Positions 50,509 to 58,662 of a stretch of 64,000 nt of DNA are shown here, in pieces. Position 1 is the stretch's first letter, and every line of letters starts with the position of its first letter. The translations under genes and the position numbers were made by a program. Source of the stretch: Desulfobulbaceae bacterium BRH_c16a (lineage in GTDB: Bacteria; Desulfobacterota; Desulfobulbia; Desulfobulbales; Desulfocapsaceae); assembly GCA_000961725.1 (NCBI GenBank), contig LADS01000004.1, forward strand, positions 248,001-312,000, read 5' to 3'. The notes beneath the pieces are model-generated. The model saw only the letters and a program-made list of their open reading frames with translations, did no database searches and was not told where the DNA came from.

Positions 50509-50829
50509 CTATACCGGTTCGGTCGGATACCCGTCTCTCTGCCACTCCTCCCAACCGCCTTCCAGGGCGAATACCCTCGGGAACCCCTTGATAAACAATC
50601 TGCGTGCCGTCCCGGCACTTGTGTTTTCACGGGGTCAAGAGCAGTAGAGGACAACCTGCCGATCTTTGGGATATTTTTCCTCCCACTGGTCCACCTTTTC
50701 CGGATCTTCACGCACCGCACCCGGAATTTTTACGGAAATATTTTCATCACGGCGTACATCGATCAGTATCACCGCAGGATCTTCAAGCTTTTCCCGAAGT
50801 ACGACTTTAGGCATTCGTGGTATTTCCAT
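50509..50829 (-). CDS. rhodanese-like sulfurtransferase, predicted selenoprotein (TGA-encoded Sec65)
   Basis: From the ATG at 50829 (AGGAGG 5 nt upstream) the frame reads ILIDVRRDENISVKIPGAVR and then VVLYCS-TGA-PRENTSAGTA. It continues RRLFIKGFPRVFALEGGWEE to a TAG at 50509, giving 106 residues. Ordinary single-domain rhodaneses have YC-x-CP-x-E-x-TSA-x-x-A here, so the TGA (50635-50637) stands at a conserved Cys of the active-site loop, and everything after it is intact rhodanese. A hairpin 21 nt after the codon resembles a SECIS. Rhodanese-related selenoproteins have been described in sulfate-reducing and marine bacteria. It lies 44 bp downstream of the DUF72 gene on the same strand. Confidence 0.82.
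50604..50618 (-). promoter_or_regulatory. SECIS-like hairpin in the rhodanese gene
   Basis: On the minus strand GTGCC pairs perfectly with GGCAC around the loop GGGAC. The first loop G is the 22nd base after the TGA. Stem length, loop purines and spacing resemble the hairpin after the hgcA TGA. Confidence 0.65.
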
Positions 50830-50873
50830 GATGTCCTCCTGTGACTGATTTTTTCGATTTCCTCTGCTTTTTT

Positions 50874-51608
50874 CTATCTGCTCAACATGTCCTGCAGCTG
50901 CAGCGCGTTCTGAGCCGCATACCCATGCTGGTCATTATCGAAATAGCAGAAGACCTCCCGCCCCTGAGCGGCCCAGCTGGAAATTGTCCCTGCCCAGTCG
51001 GCAAGAATGCTTGCTTCGTATGAGCCTTGATAGGCCCCTTTGGGGCCATGCAGCCGTATATAGACGAAATCGGCTGTCACCTCTATTGGCGAAAGGATGC
51101 CTTCAAGCTCATAGATACAGAAGGCGGCCCCTGCATGCTCCAGCAGCCGGGAGATTTCTTCGGTAAACCAACTCGTGTCGCGAAATTCAAAGGCATACCG
51201 AAAGTTGTCCGGCAGCTGGCTCAGAAACTCCCGCAGCCGCGCCGGGTTGGACTGCCATTTCGGCGGCAGCTGAAAGAGTATCGGGCCGAGGCTGCCGCCC
51301 AGCGTCCTGACCCTCTCGACAAATCTTGCCACGGGCTCTCCCGGATCTTTCAGTTTTTTCATATGGGTGATGTACCTGCTGGCCTTGACTGCGAAAACAA
51401 AATCTTTTCCTGCCGTATCCCTCCAGCTTTCAAAACTTTTTTCCGAGGGCAGATGGTAGAAGGAATTGTTTATCTCGACAGTCCTGAAACGTTCGACATA
51501 ATAGGAAAGCATCTCGGAAGCAGCCATTTCCTGAGGATAAAAAGCACCTATCCAGTGGTTATATGACCATCCGGAAGTTCCAATATGTATCCTTTTGCTT
51601 TTCGGCAT
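50874..51608 (-). CDS. DUF72 (YecE-like) protein
   Basis: The protein has 244 residues, the normal DUF72 size. The family start HIGTSGWSYNHWIGAFYP and the segments FRTVEINNSFYHLPSEKSFE, FVFAVKASRYITH and YAFEFRDTSWF are all present in a TIM-barrel order. The function is unknown; some members are linked to Fe-S proteins. The rhodanese gene follows 44 bp downstream and may be co-transcribed. Confidence 0.92.
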   Translation of the reverse strand: MPKSKRIHIGTSGWSYNHWIGAFYPQEMAASEMLSYYVERFRTVEINNSFYHLPSEKSFESWRDTAGKDFVFAVKASRYITHMKKLKDPGEPVARFVERVRTLGGSLGPILFQLPPKWQSNPARLREFLSQLPDNFRYAFEFRDTSWFTEEISRLLEHAGAAFCIYELEGILSPIEVTADFVYIRLHGPKGAYQGSYEASILADWAGTISSWAAQGREVFCYFDNDQHGYAAQNALQLQDMLSR

Positions 51609-51846
51609 AATTCATTCCCGGCCAATGCTTTTTCACCCCTTGGAAAGAGGTTAAGCAAAATCCGTTCCACCGCCTTTTACCAATAGGGAAACTATAATGA
51701 TCGTTGAGTTAAGAACAAGAAATTCTGCGCTGCGTATCCTCACGAGTTGGATTGCATTCCTGCCGGACAGGACTGGGAGGCGCCGCGCCCGTCCCTTGGG
51801 GAAAGACATAGGTTTTCAGAATGTACGGCGAGATGCCACCTGCCGA

Positions 51847-52929
51847 TTACGCTTCGGAAGCGTTGCGAGTCGCGTCGGAGTCCGCCCGTCTCGGCCGGGC
51901 CTTCAACACCGCCTGGAAAAGAATGGCCAGAGGAATGGCAAAGAACACACCCCAGAAACCCCAGACACCACCGAAGAACAGCACGGCGACGATGATCGCG
52001 ATCGGGTGCAGGTTGATGACCTCCGAGAACAGCACCGGCACCAGGACATTGCCGTCAAGCGCCTGAATGATACCATAGGCGACAATGATCCATGCCAGAT
52101 CGGCACTCCAGCCAAACTGGAAATAGGCCACCAGCGCGACCGGAAAGGTCATGACCGCGGCCCCGATATACGGTACCAGGACGGATATCCCCACGAGAAA
52201 TCCCAGCAGCAACGAAAAATTAAGTCCCATGAAGACGAATGTGACGTAGGAGGCTGCCCAGACCAGCAGGATCTCCCAGAACTTGCCCCGGATAAAATTG
52301 CCCAGCTGCGCGTCCACCTCCTGCCATACCCGGGAGGCAAGACCGCGTTCCCGCGGCAGATGGCTGCGAGCCCAGCCGAGGATCATTTCCTTGTCTTTGA
52401 GGAAAAAGAACACCAGCAAAGGCACCAGCACGATGTAGACCACCAGCGTGATAATGCCGATCACCGAAGACAGCAGCTTGCGCAGCATGGTATCGGTGAA
52501 GCTGCCGGCTTCCCTTCTGATCTGATCGAGTACGGTTTCTATCTCGGCCTCGCTGAAAATTGCGGGATACCGCTCGGGCAGGGTCAGGATCAGACGCTGC
52601 CCCTCGCTGAGCATTGCCGGAACTTCCTGCAGCAGCTGGGTCGCCTGCCGCGTGAGAAGCGGAAAGAGTCCGAACAGCAACGCCAGCATCGCCAGGAAAA
52701 AAATGGAGAAGACGAGGCTCACCGCCAGCATTCGGGGAAATCCGAACCGCTGCAGGAGCTGGATGATGCCCTCCAGCAGATAGGCGACGATAACGCTGGC
52801 GATGACCGGCACGAGGTGCCTGCCGGCAAAAAGGAACGCGAGAAAGCCGGAGAGCAGAAGGCCCGCGAGGATGACGACCTGGGGATCGGAAAAATGCCGA
52901 CGGAACCAGTCTTTGACCATATCTATCAT
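51847..52929 (-). CDS. AI-2E family (PerM/YdiK-type) permease
   Basis: The protein has 360 residues and about eight membrane helices in the AI-2E transporter layout. Two helices at the N-terminus come first, then a soluble loop (about 75-150), then the conserved VPLLVFFFLKDKEMI and a C-terminal LNFSLLLGFLVGISVLVPYI. The helix GVWGFWGVFFAIPLAILFQA ends the membrane part. Members export autoinducer-2 or act as sodium/proton antiporters; the substrate here is unknown. The ATG at 52929 follows AGGCGGG. The 238-bp gap to DUF72 holds nothing clear. Confidence 0.9.
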   Translation of the reverse strand: MIDMVKDWFRRHFSDPQVVILAGLLLSGFLAFLFAGRHLVPVIASVIVAYLLEGIIQLLQRFGFPRMLAVSLVFSIFFLAMLALLFGLFPLLTRQATQLLQEVPAMLSEGQRLILTLPERYPAIFSEAEIETVLDQIRREAGSFTDTMLRKLLSSVIGIITLVVYIVLVPLLVFFFLKDKEMILGWARSHLPRERGLASRVWQEVDAQLGNFIRGKFWEILLVWAASYVTFVFMGLNFSLLLGFLVGISVLVPYIGAAVMTFPVALVAYFQFGWSADLAWIIVAYGIIQALDGNVLVPVLFSEVINLHPIAIIVAVLFFGGVWGFWGVFFAIPLAILFQAVLKARPRRADSDATRNASEA

Positions 52930-53017
52930 TGCCCGCCTTTCATTTCTGCGGCAGGATCCGCCGCCAGAGATGAGTAGTCGCAATCGACCCCGCAGTGGCT
53001 GCTTGAAATCCAGTCGA

Positions 53018-53839
53018 TCAGTAGCACTTTACCTGAAATCGAACGCCGTTATTGTCGATAATCGCTCCCTCCCAGGTAATTTCCGCCAATCTCGTGCCGG
53101 TATCGAGTCGATCGCCCTCCCTCATGATCTTCCCGTTAATAATAATCATCCTTTTCGAAGGGGCATGTGCATAGGCGTGGCCGGCAAACTGCATTTTTGG
53201 GATGTTCGTCTGTATCTGCGGGGGCAGGTCATGCAGATAAGGCAGCTCCCTCTCGGGCTTCCCGGATGAGACGGGATGGACGATGACTGTTGCTTCGTCC
53301 GGCTGAGACATCAGGATTTTTTCCCGGTCTCTTTTTATCCTTATGGGTTCGGTGAATGTTTTGCTGTACGTGTCGGCCAGCGAAGCCTCTGCCGGAGACA
53401 AGACATGACCTGCGGATTTTCGCTCCATCACGGCCGACTGAGGACTCTCAGGTAGCAGGGTGTTCTCCTTTTTGGGCAGATGCTGGTACCAGTCGTCGAA
53501 CTTCTGCGGATCAATGGTCACCGGGTCGAGGGCTTCAGGGACGGCCAGTGTCGATGACGGGGAAGCCTGGACGACGGGTTCCTGAAGGACCGTCATTTCT
53601 GCCGGGGACGATTGGAGGTGGAATTGTCCCTCAGGCTTTTGGCGATTCCAGTCGGACCATTTCAACAGACCGCCGATTATCAGAAAGCCGGAAACCAGCA
53701 GCCAGGGCCAGCGGCGTCTTCGCAAGACACTCATACTCTTGCTCGACGAGAGAGTGCCATGGAGGGGCTGCAGGTGCGGAGGCATTTCCTGCTGTCTTTC
53801 CCGATCGGATTTCTTCAGGGCATCGAGGATGTAGGACAT
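53018..53839 (-). CDS. gspB: GspB-like general secretion accessory protein
   Basis: The protein has 273 residues. MSYILDALKKSDRERQ is the hallmark cytoplasmic start of GspB. A single membrane helix (about 45-60) follows, then a Pro/Gln-rich periplasmic linker and a C-terminal domain with MIINGKIMREGDRLDTGTRL and a final GVRFQVKCY strand. With GspA it helps insert the type II secretion secretin into the outer membrane. It is 4 bp after gspA. No other gsp gene is nearby. Confidence 0.88.
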   Translation of the reverse strand: MSYILDALKKSDRERQQEMPPHLQPLHGTLSSSKSMSVLRRRRWPWLLVSGFLIIGGLLKWSDWNRQKPEGQFHLQSSPAEMTVLQEPVVQASPSSTLAVPEALDPVTIDPQKFDDWYQHLPKKENTLLPESPQSAVMERKSAGHVLSPAEASLADTYSKTFTEPIRIKRDREKILMSQPDEATVIVHPVSSGKPERELPYLHDLPPQIQTNIPKMQFAGHAYAHAPSKRMIIINGKIMREGDRLDTGTRLAEITWEGAIIDNNGVRFQVKCY

Positions 53840-53843
53840 GGTT

Positions 53844-54917
53844 TTACTCTTTTTCTGATACTATTTTCTCTCTGAAATCGGCCACGCCGTCGATCGCACG
53901 TGGACCGGCAGGACCGTCCTCTGCAGCAGGAGGGACCGTGGAAAGAGTCTCTTCGTAACCGAAGGATTGCAGTATCCGTCTCATTGCCGGAATATCACCA
54001 CTCACCTGAGTTGCAAAGTAGAGTGTGACGGGCAACCCGACGGCAAAGAGCAGAACGGCCAGGGCGAGGACTGCCTTCTTTTGCGACCACGGATGGCGAT
54101 CGGGAGCCCCGGTGACCTCGCGGGCGGCCTTTTGTATAATTTTCAGATCGACATAATCCCTGTTTTCGGCGTATGCGCCAAGAAGCGCACGATCACAGAG
54201 AATATTGATGAGCCGGGGCACTCCCTTTGTGGTTTTTATGAGATGACGGACTGCCTGGCTGCTGAAAAGCCGAGAGCGGTCGTCACCTCCGGCCGCAGCT
54301 ATCCTGTGAAGGATGTACGGAGTGACATCTGCAGGCTGGAGCGGTTTCAGATGGTATCTGGTGGTGATGCGCTGATTGATCTGGGTATATCTGGGGTTGT
54401 CCAGAATTTTCAAGAGTTCGGGCTGGCCGATCAGCACGATCTGCAGAAGTTTATGTGAGTCGGTCTCGAGATTGGTGAGCAGCCGCAGCTGTTCGAGAAT
54501 CTCCATGTCGAGATTCTGGGCCTCGTCGATGATCAGGGCGGTGTTGCGCCCGCGTGCGTGAGCTTCGAGCAGATACCGATTCAGGTTATCGACGTATTTC
54601 TTTATCGATGGAGTATCCCCCTCGATCGCAATGTTGAGTTCTTCGCAGATCGTTTGCAGGAGGTCGGTAATGGTCAGATTGGGATTGAGGACGAGAGCGG
54701 TGTCGGTTGTTTCGGGGAGCCGTTCCATCAGGCTTCGGCAGATCATGGTTTTCCCGGTACCGACATCGCCCGTCAGCAGGATGATACACCCCTCGCCACT
54801 GATACCGTAGAGCAGATGGACTAATGCCTCCCGGTGCGACTCGCTCATATAGAGATAGCGGGGAGTCGGGGCGATGAGAAAGGGTTTTTCCTTTAGGCCG
54901 AAATACCGTTTGTACAT
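53844..54917 (-). CDS. gspA: GspA/ExeA-like AAA ATPase
   Basis: The protein has 357 residues. The start YFGLKEKPFLIAPTPRYLYM is typical of ExeA/GspA. Walker A is GDVGTGKT (about 50-57), Walker B ALIIDEAQN, followed by sensor segments in KGVPRLINILCDRAL. A membrane helix at about 280-300 anchors it, and the periplasmic part is short, lacking the peptidoglycan-binding domain of full-length ExeA. It acts with GspB in secretin assembly. The 258-bp gap upstream (54918-55175) shows nothing coding. Confidence 0.9.
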   Translation of the reverse strand: MYKRYFGLKEKPFLIAPTPRYLYMSESHREALVHLLYGISGEGCIILLTGDVGTGKTMICRSLMERLPETTDTALVLNPNLTITDLLQTICEELNIAIEGDTPSIKKYVDNLNRYLLEAHARGRNTALIIDEAQNLDMEILEQLRLLTNLETDSHKLLQIVLIGQPELLKILDNPRYTQINQRITTRYHLKPLQPADVTPYILHRIAAAGGDDRSRLFSSQAVRHLIKTTKGVPRLINILCDRALLGAYAENRDYVDLKIIQKAAREVTGAPDRHPWSQKKAVLALAVLLFAVGLPVTLYFATQVSGDIPAMRRILQSFGYEETLSTVPPAAEDGPAGPRAIDGVADFREKIVSEKE

Positions 54918-55175
54918 ACCTACCCATGAGCGAATGAAAAGCGATAGCCAACTGATTCATGATGCTAGGCTACCCTTTCGTGATGGTTTTTGCAATTATT
55001 TTACCGCCCCTCTGCACTGAAGCGGACCTCCGCAAGACGGTTCCCATCAAAAATACAGGTGAAACTGCCAATTGCCTAGCAAATTCGACAGCACTATCCG
55101 ACAACGGACGATTTTCTTAAGCCTGCACATAAACAGCTTTCATACAAGGGTGCACACAGTGCAACCTTGGAGCGC

Positions 55176-56576
55176 TTACATGAACGGCTCGGCACGAACC
55201 GCAGGTTTTGCCAGGATTGAGGCAAGAATGCCTGCGCCACGCGCCGTCTCAGCCTCGTTCTTCGGCGGCCCGATGCAGATGCGGACGGCTTCGACCGGCT
55301 GCAGGCCGTTGGTGCCGAAGTTGCCGGAAGGAATTACCTGAACCCCCAGGGCCGCAGCCTGGCGGGCGAAGGTTTCGCCGGTCCATGGCGGCGGGAGTTT
55401 CAGCCAGCCATGCAGACTGCCGGGATGAAAATGCAGCTCCTGGCCGGTGAGTTTTTCGGCGAGGATCGCCATCCGTTTTTCCGCGGCCAGGCGTTTGATT
55501 ATGATGACTCGATCGGCGGTGCCGTCATCGATCCATCTGCTGCCGATCTCGGCGGTAAGCGGCGGATTCATCCAGATAGAGGCCGCCATGACCCGCTCGA
55601 CCGCAGACAGCCTTCCAGCAGGCACTACCAGAAAACCGAGCCGCAGTCCCGGCGCCAGGGTTTTCGAGAGGTTGGTCAGATAAAAGCTTCGTTCCGGTAT
55701 TAAAGCGGCAATCGGAACTCTGGCCTCCTGCTCCATGCCGCCGTAAACATCGTCCTCGACCAGCATTAAATCCGTCCGGCGGAGAACCGCCGCCAGTTCC
55801 CGACGTCTGTCCTGACTCATCGTAACCGTTGTCGGATTGTGCATGGTCGGGATGAGATAGACGCCCTTCAGGCGATTGCGGGCGGCAGCCTTTGCCAGAG
55901 CATCGGGCCGCATGCCGTCCGCATCGCTTTCCACCGGGATTAGGCGGATATGCAGGACGCCGGCGAGATTGATGATGCCCGGATAGGTATAGCTGTCCAC
56001 CGCCAGGGCGTCGCCCGGTGCCAGTTGACTGGCAAGAGACGTAAACAGAGCGTGCTGCGCCCCGGTTGTGATCGCGATATTTTCGAGACCCGTCTGCAGA
56101 TTGAGGCGGTCAAGCCAGCGGCCGGCGGCCCGTCGATGGCGAGTGAGTCCCGCTGTCGGCTGGTAACGGAGCAGTTCCTCCATCGCCGGCTGGCGCGACA
56201 GCTCGGCCAGCATGGCGGCGAGATCGGGCGTCCCTTCCGGTACCGGAAAATTCAGATCGAAGCGGATACAATCCGCAGTATCGCGATCCGGCCGGTTGTG
56301 GATGGCATGGAGAGTGAATTCTTCCTCCTCCCGGCGGACGATAAAGGTTCCCCGACCGATCTCCCCTTTCACCAGACCGAGATCGTCTATCTCCCGGTAT
56401 GCTCTGGTCACCGTTCCCAGGGTGACTCCCAGGGCATCCGCCAGCTCCCGCTGGGGCGGCAGCCGGTCGCCGGGCTGCAGACTGCCTGCGGCGAGGGCAG
56501 CCTGTATTCCGCTGCTGATCTGCCGGTATTTCCGCCCGGAGGCAAGAGAGATATGGTTGAGCAAAATTGTTATCAT
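55176..56576 (-). CDS. MocR/PdxR-type GntR regulator with aminotransferase domain
   Basis: The protein has 466 residues. Residues 10-80 are a GntR winged helix (QISSGIQAALAAGSLQPGDR, then LGVTLGTVTRAYREIDDLGL). Residues 110-460 are a fold type I aminotransferase-like domain; the PLP lysine lies in FYLTNLSKTLAPGLRLGF. Such regulators sense PLP or amino acids. It is divergent from azlCD with 84 bp between the starts and a palindrome in the gap, so it probably controls that branched-chain amino acid exporter. Confidence 0.93.
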   Translation of the reverse strand: MITILLNHISLASGRKYRQISSGIQAALAAGSLQPGDRLPPQRELADALGVTLGTVTRAYREIDDLGLVKGEIGRGTFIVRREEEEFTLHAIHNRPDRDTADCIRFDLNFPVPEGTPDLAAMLAELSRQPAMEELLRYQPTAGLTRHRRAAGRWLDRLNLQTGLENIAITTGAQHALFTSLASQLAPGDALAVDSYTYPGIINLAGVLHIRLIPVESDADGMRPDALAKAAARNRLKGVYLIPTMHNPTTVTMSQDRRRELAAVLRRTDLMLVEDDVYGGMEQEARVPIAALIPERSFYLTNLSKTLAPGLRLGFLVVPAGRLSAVERVMAASIWMNPPLTAEIGSRWIDDGTADRVIIIKRLAAEKRMAILAEKLTGQELHFHPGSLHGWLKLPPPWTGETFARQAAALGVQVIPSGNFGTNGLQPVEAVRICIGPPKNEAETARGAGILASILAKPAVRAEPFM

Positions 56577-56614
56577 TACAATATACCAATTGACTGGGAC
56601 AATTTTTTTCGATT

Positions 56615-56640
56615 ATGACATTATTTACAGACAATGTCAT
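56615..56640. promoter_or_regulatory. palindrome between the MocR gene and azlC
   Basis: ATGACATT (56615-56622) and AATGTCAT (56633-56640) form an inverted repeat with a 10-bp spacer, ending 20 bp before the azlC start. It is the best candidate operator for the adjacent regulator. Confidence 0.5.
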
Positions 56641-56660
56641 CGAAAAAGGAGACAATCGAC

Positions 56661-57404
56661 ATGAATGAATGGATCAAAGGAATGCAGGCTAACATACCTC
56701 TCGCCGTAAGCGCCATGGCCTACGGAGGGGTATTCGGGGTACTGAGCGGCAACCAGGGCGTCAGCTGGGCCGAGATGCTGGCCATGGATCTGCTGATGTT
56801 CGCCGGGTCGGCCCAGCTGGTAATGATCGAAATGTGGTCGGCCCCGCTGCCGGTGTTCGAGATCGGTCTTGCCGTGCTCATCGTCAATATGCGCTACCTC
56901 CTGATCGGTGCCTCCCTGCAGCCGGTTTTCGACGGTCGGCCGTTCTGGCAGAAGGCCCTGGGCATGCATCTGGTAGCCGACGAGAACTGGGCGGTAACCA
57001 TCGCCGCCCACCGCAACGGTGGAACCTGTCCTGCCTTTCTGACCGGCGGCGGACTCCTGCTGCTCGTAGCCTGGACCGCCTCAACCATATGCGGCAATCT
57101 GCTCGGCGGACAGATCGCGGAACCGGAACGCTGGGGTCTCGACTTTGCCTTTGTTGCAGTCTTCGCCGCTTTATCGTTGAGCCTCTGGCAGGGAAAGGAC
57201 GACCTGCTGCCCTGGCTGGTTGCGGCCGGATTGGCCGTGGCAGGCGAACAGCTGCTGCCGGGAAAACTGTATATCGCTCTCGGCGGCATCGGCGGCGCAC
57301 TTGCCGCTGTGTGTATCGACATACTCCGGAAGCCGGAGCATCCGCCGGAAACAGATGAGCATTACAATTGTACTGCCGAGATCGGCGGGGAGGATAATCG
57401 ATGA
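56661..57404 (+). CDS. azlC: AzlC-family branched-chain amino acid exporter, large subunit
   Basis: The protein has 247 residues with about seven membrane segments. MAYGGVFGVLSGNQGVSWAE, then MFAGSAQLVMIEMW and VNMRYLLIGASL, are AzlC hallmarks. With AzlD it exports branched-chain amino acids or analogues. The ATG at 56661 has AAAGGAGA about 8 nt upstream; an earlier ATG at 56634 would lie inside the palindrome. It overlaps azlD by 4 bp (ATGA). Confidence 0.93.
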   Translation: MNEWIKGMQANIPLAVSAMAYGGVFGVLSGNQGVSWAEMLAMDLLMFAGSAQLVMIEMWSAPLPVFEIGLAVLIVNMRYLLIGASLQPVFDGRPFWQKALGMHLVADENWAVTIAAHRNGGTCPAFLTGGGLLLLVAWTASTICGNLLGGQIAEPERWGLDFAFVAVFAALSLSLWQGKDDLLPWLVAAGLAVAGEQLLPGKLYIALGGIGGALAAVCIDILRKPEHPPETDEHYNCTAEIGGEDNR

Positions 57405-57715
57405 AAGATCTGTTCCAGCTCGGGGCCGTTCAGGCAATTCTGCTCGCTGCCGGCCTGACCTACGCCCTCCGCCTGGGCGGTCTGCTGCTCGCCGACCGGC
57501 TGCCCAAATCCGGCCCTGCGCGGCGGTTTCTCGACAGCCTGCCGGGGACGATCCTGCTGTCGCTCACCGTTCCCGGAGCCCTGCATGCCGGAGTCGAGGG
57601 AATGATCGGCCTCGGCGCCTGTCTTCTGGTGTACTTCCGCACCAGAAACCTGCTGTCGACCATGGCCGCCGGGATGCTCGGGGTGTGCTTTTTCCGCTGG
57701 TTTTTCCATGGTTGA
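57401..57715 (+). CDS. azlD: AzlD-family branched-chain amino acid exporter, small subunit
   Basis: The protein has 104 residues with three to four membrane segments. It follows the AzlD pattern TYALRLGGLLLADRLP near helix 1, then a mid-region LPGTILLSLTVPGAL and a final LLSTMAAGMLGVCFFRW. Its start codon overlaps the azlC stop as ATGA, so the two subunits are translationally coupled. Confidence 0.92.
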   Translation: MKDLFQLGAVQAILLAAGLTYALRLGGLLLADRLPKSGPARRFLDSLPGTILLSLTVPGALHAGVEGMIGLGACLLVYFRTRNLLSTMAAGMLGVCFFRWFFHG

Positions 57716-57902
57716 GCCCCCTAAATTACTAGCTTAAAATAGGTGCATGATCCTATATACAAAGTTTTGCATAGATGTTAACGTTTGGTCGACCTGCGAT
57801 CTTCTTCTCTTCAACATCCATTCATTCACCGTGTCGCATTTCCTGTAACGAGGCATGTTTTGACTGTCATATTTCATCAAACAGTACACAGGAGGCCATA
57901 TT

Positions 57903-58559
57903 ATGAGGCGAATTCAGATATTGGGTGTTACGATGGTGATTATTTGCCTGGGATGTACTTCGAATGCAGGCGCCGGATCTGTCATGTATACAGATCAGGC
58001 CGCCTGGCAGAATGAAGTGTTGAACTCGGGTTACGATGTAACGAACATCGGCTTTGAAAATACAGTATCGCCAGACTTTTATACAGTCACGGCGGGTGAT
58101 GTCGTTTTCAGTTCTTATGATTTGCCGCTGATAGTCGATGACTTTTACGGAATTCCGTACAATTCAGGGAAAGTTCTTTACCCGTTTTTTAACCAGGCAA
58201 TACAGGTTGCCCTGCCAGGCAGCGTCTACGCCTTCGGGTTTGACCTCGGAGAAATCTTTTTGGGTCCTGATTTTATCGATGTTGTGCCAACGTTAGGCAA
58301 CGTGGCACTTTCCACGGGAGAAATCTTTGCTGGTCCTTACGAGGGCAACACCTTTCCAACGTTTGCATTCTTCGGGTTTTGCTCCGATATTCCAATCACT
58401 TTCTTTTCAATGCATCCCCACGCTCTTGTGGAGCCGATTATCGACAATTTCAGGTATGCGCAGGCGGCCGTACCCACGCCGGAACCGTCATCACTGCTTC
58501 TGTTGGGTTCCGGCCTTTTTGGCCTTGCGAGTTACCTCAGGCGGAATCGCCGCAGGTAG
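57903..58559 (+). CDS. PEP-CTERM exported protein
   Basis: The protein has 218 residues. A signal peptide (about 1-24) and a C-terminal sorting signal VPTPEPSSLLLLGSGLFGLA followed by SYLRRNRRR mark it as an exosortase (EpsH) substrate. The mature part is beta-rich and acidic, with repeated Gly/Asn/Asp. AGGAGG lies 7 nt before the ATG. Such proteins go to the outer surface with exopolysaccharide. No exosortase gene lies in the window. Confidence 0.9.
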   Translation: MRRIQILGVTMVIICLGCTSNAGAGSVMYTDQAAWQNEVLNSGYDVTNIGFENTVSPDFYTVTAGDVVFSSYDLPLIVDDFYGIPYNSGKVLYPFFNQAIQVALPGSVYAFGFDLGEIFLGPDFIDVVPTLGNVALSTGEIFAGPYEGNTFPTFAFFGFCSDIPITFFSMHPHALVEPIIDNFRYAQAAVPTPEPSSLLLLGSGLFGLASYLRRNRRR

Positions 58560-58662
58560 AGAGAATTACGCCATTCCGGCGAAAGCCGAAATCCAGTCTT
58601 TTCAGACAGGTACTTTCGCCGGATGGCAGCGCATGAGACTTTTTACTCAGTTCATCAGATGC

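Noticed and set aside
50635..50829. Rhodanese as a truncated gene or pseudogene ending at TGA 50635
   Set aside because: Forty-one further codons of intact rhodanese, a proper TAG stop and a SECIS-like hairpin follow the TGA, so readthrough as Sec explains it better.
51697..52977. Plus-strand frame of 426 codons opposite the AI-2E-type permease
   Set aside because: Its translation is Gln/His/Asp-rich, typical of an antisense frame of a hydrophobic protein.
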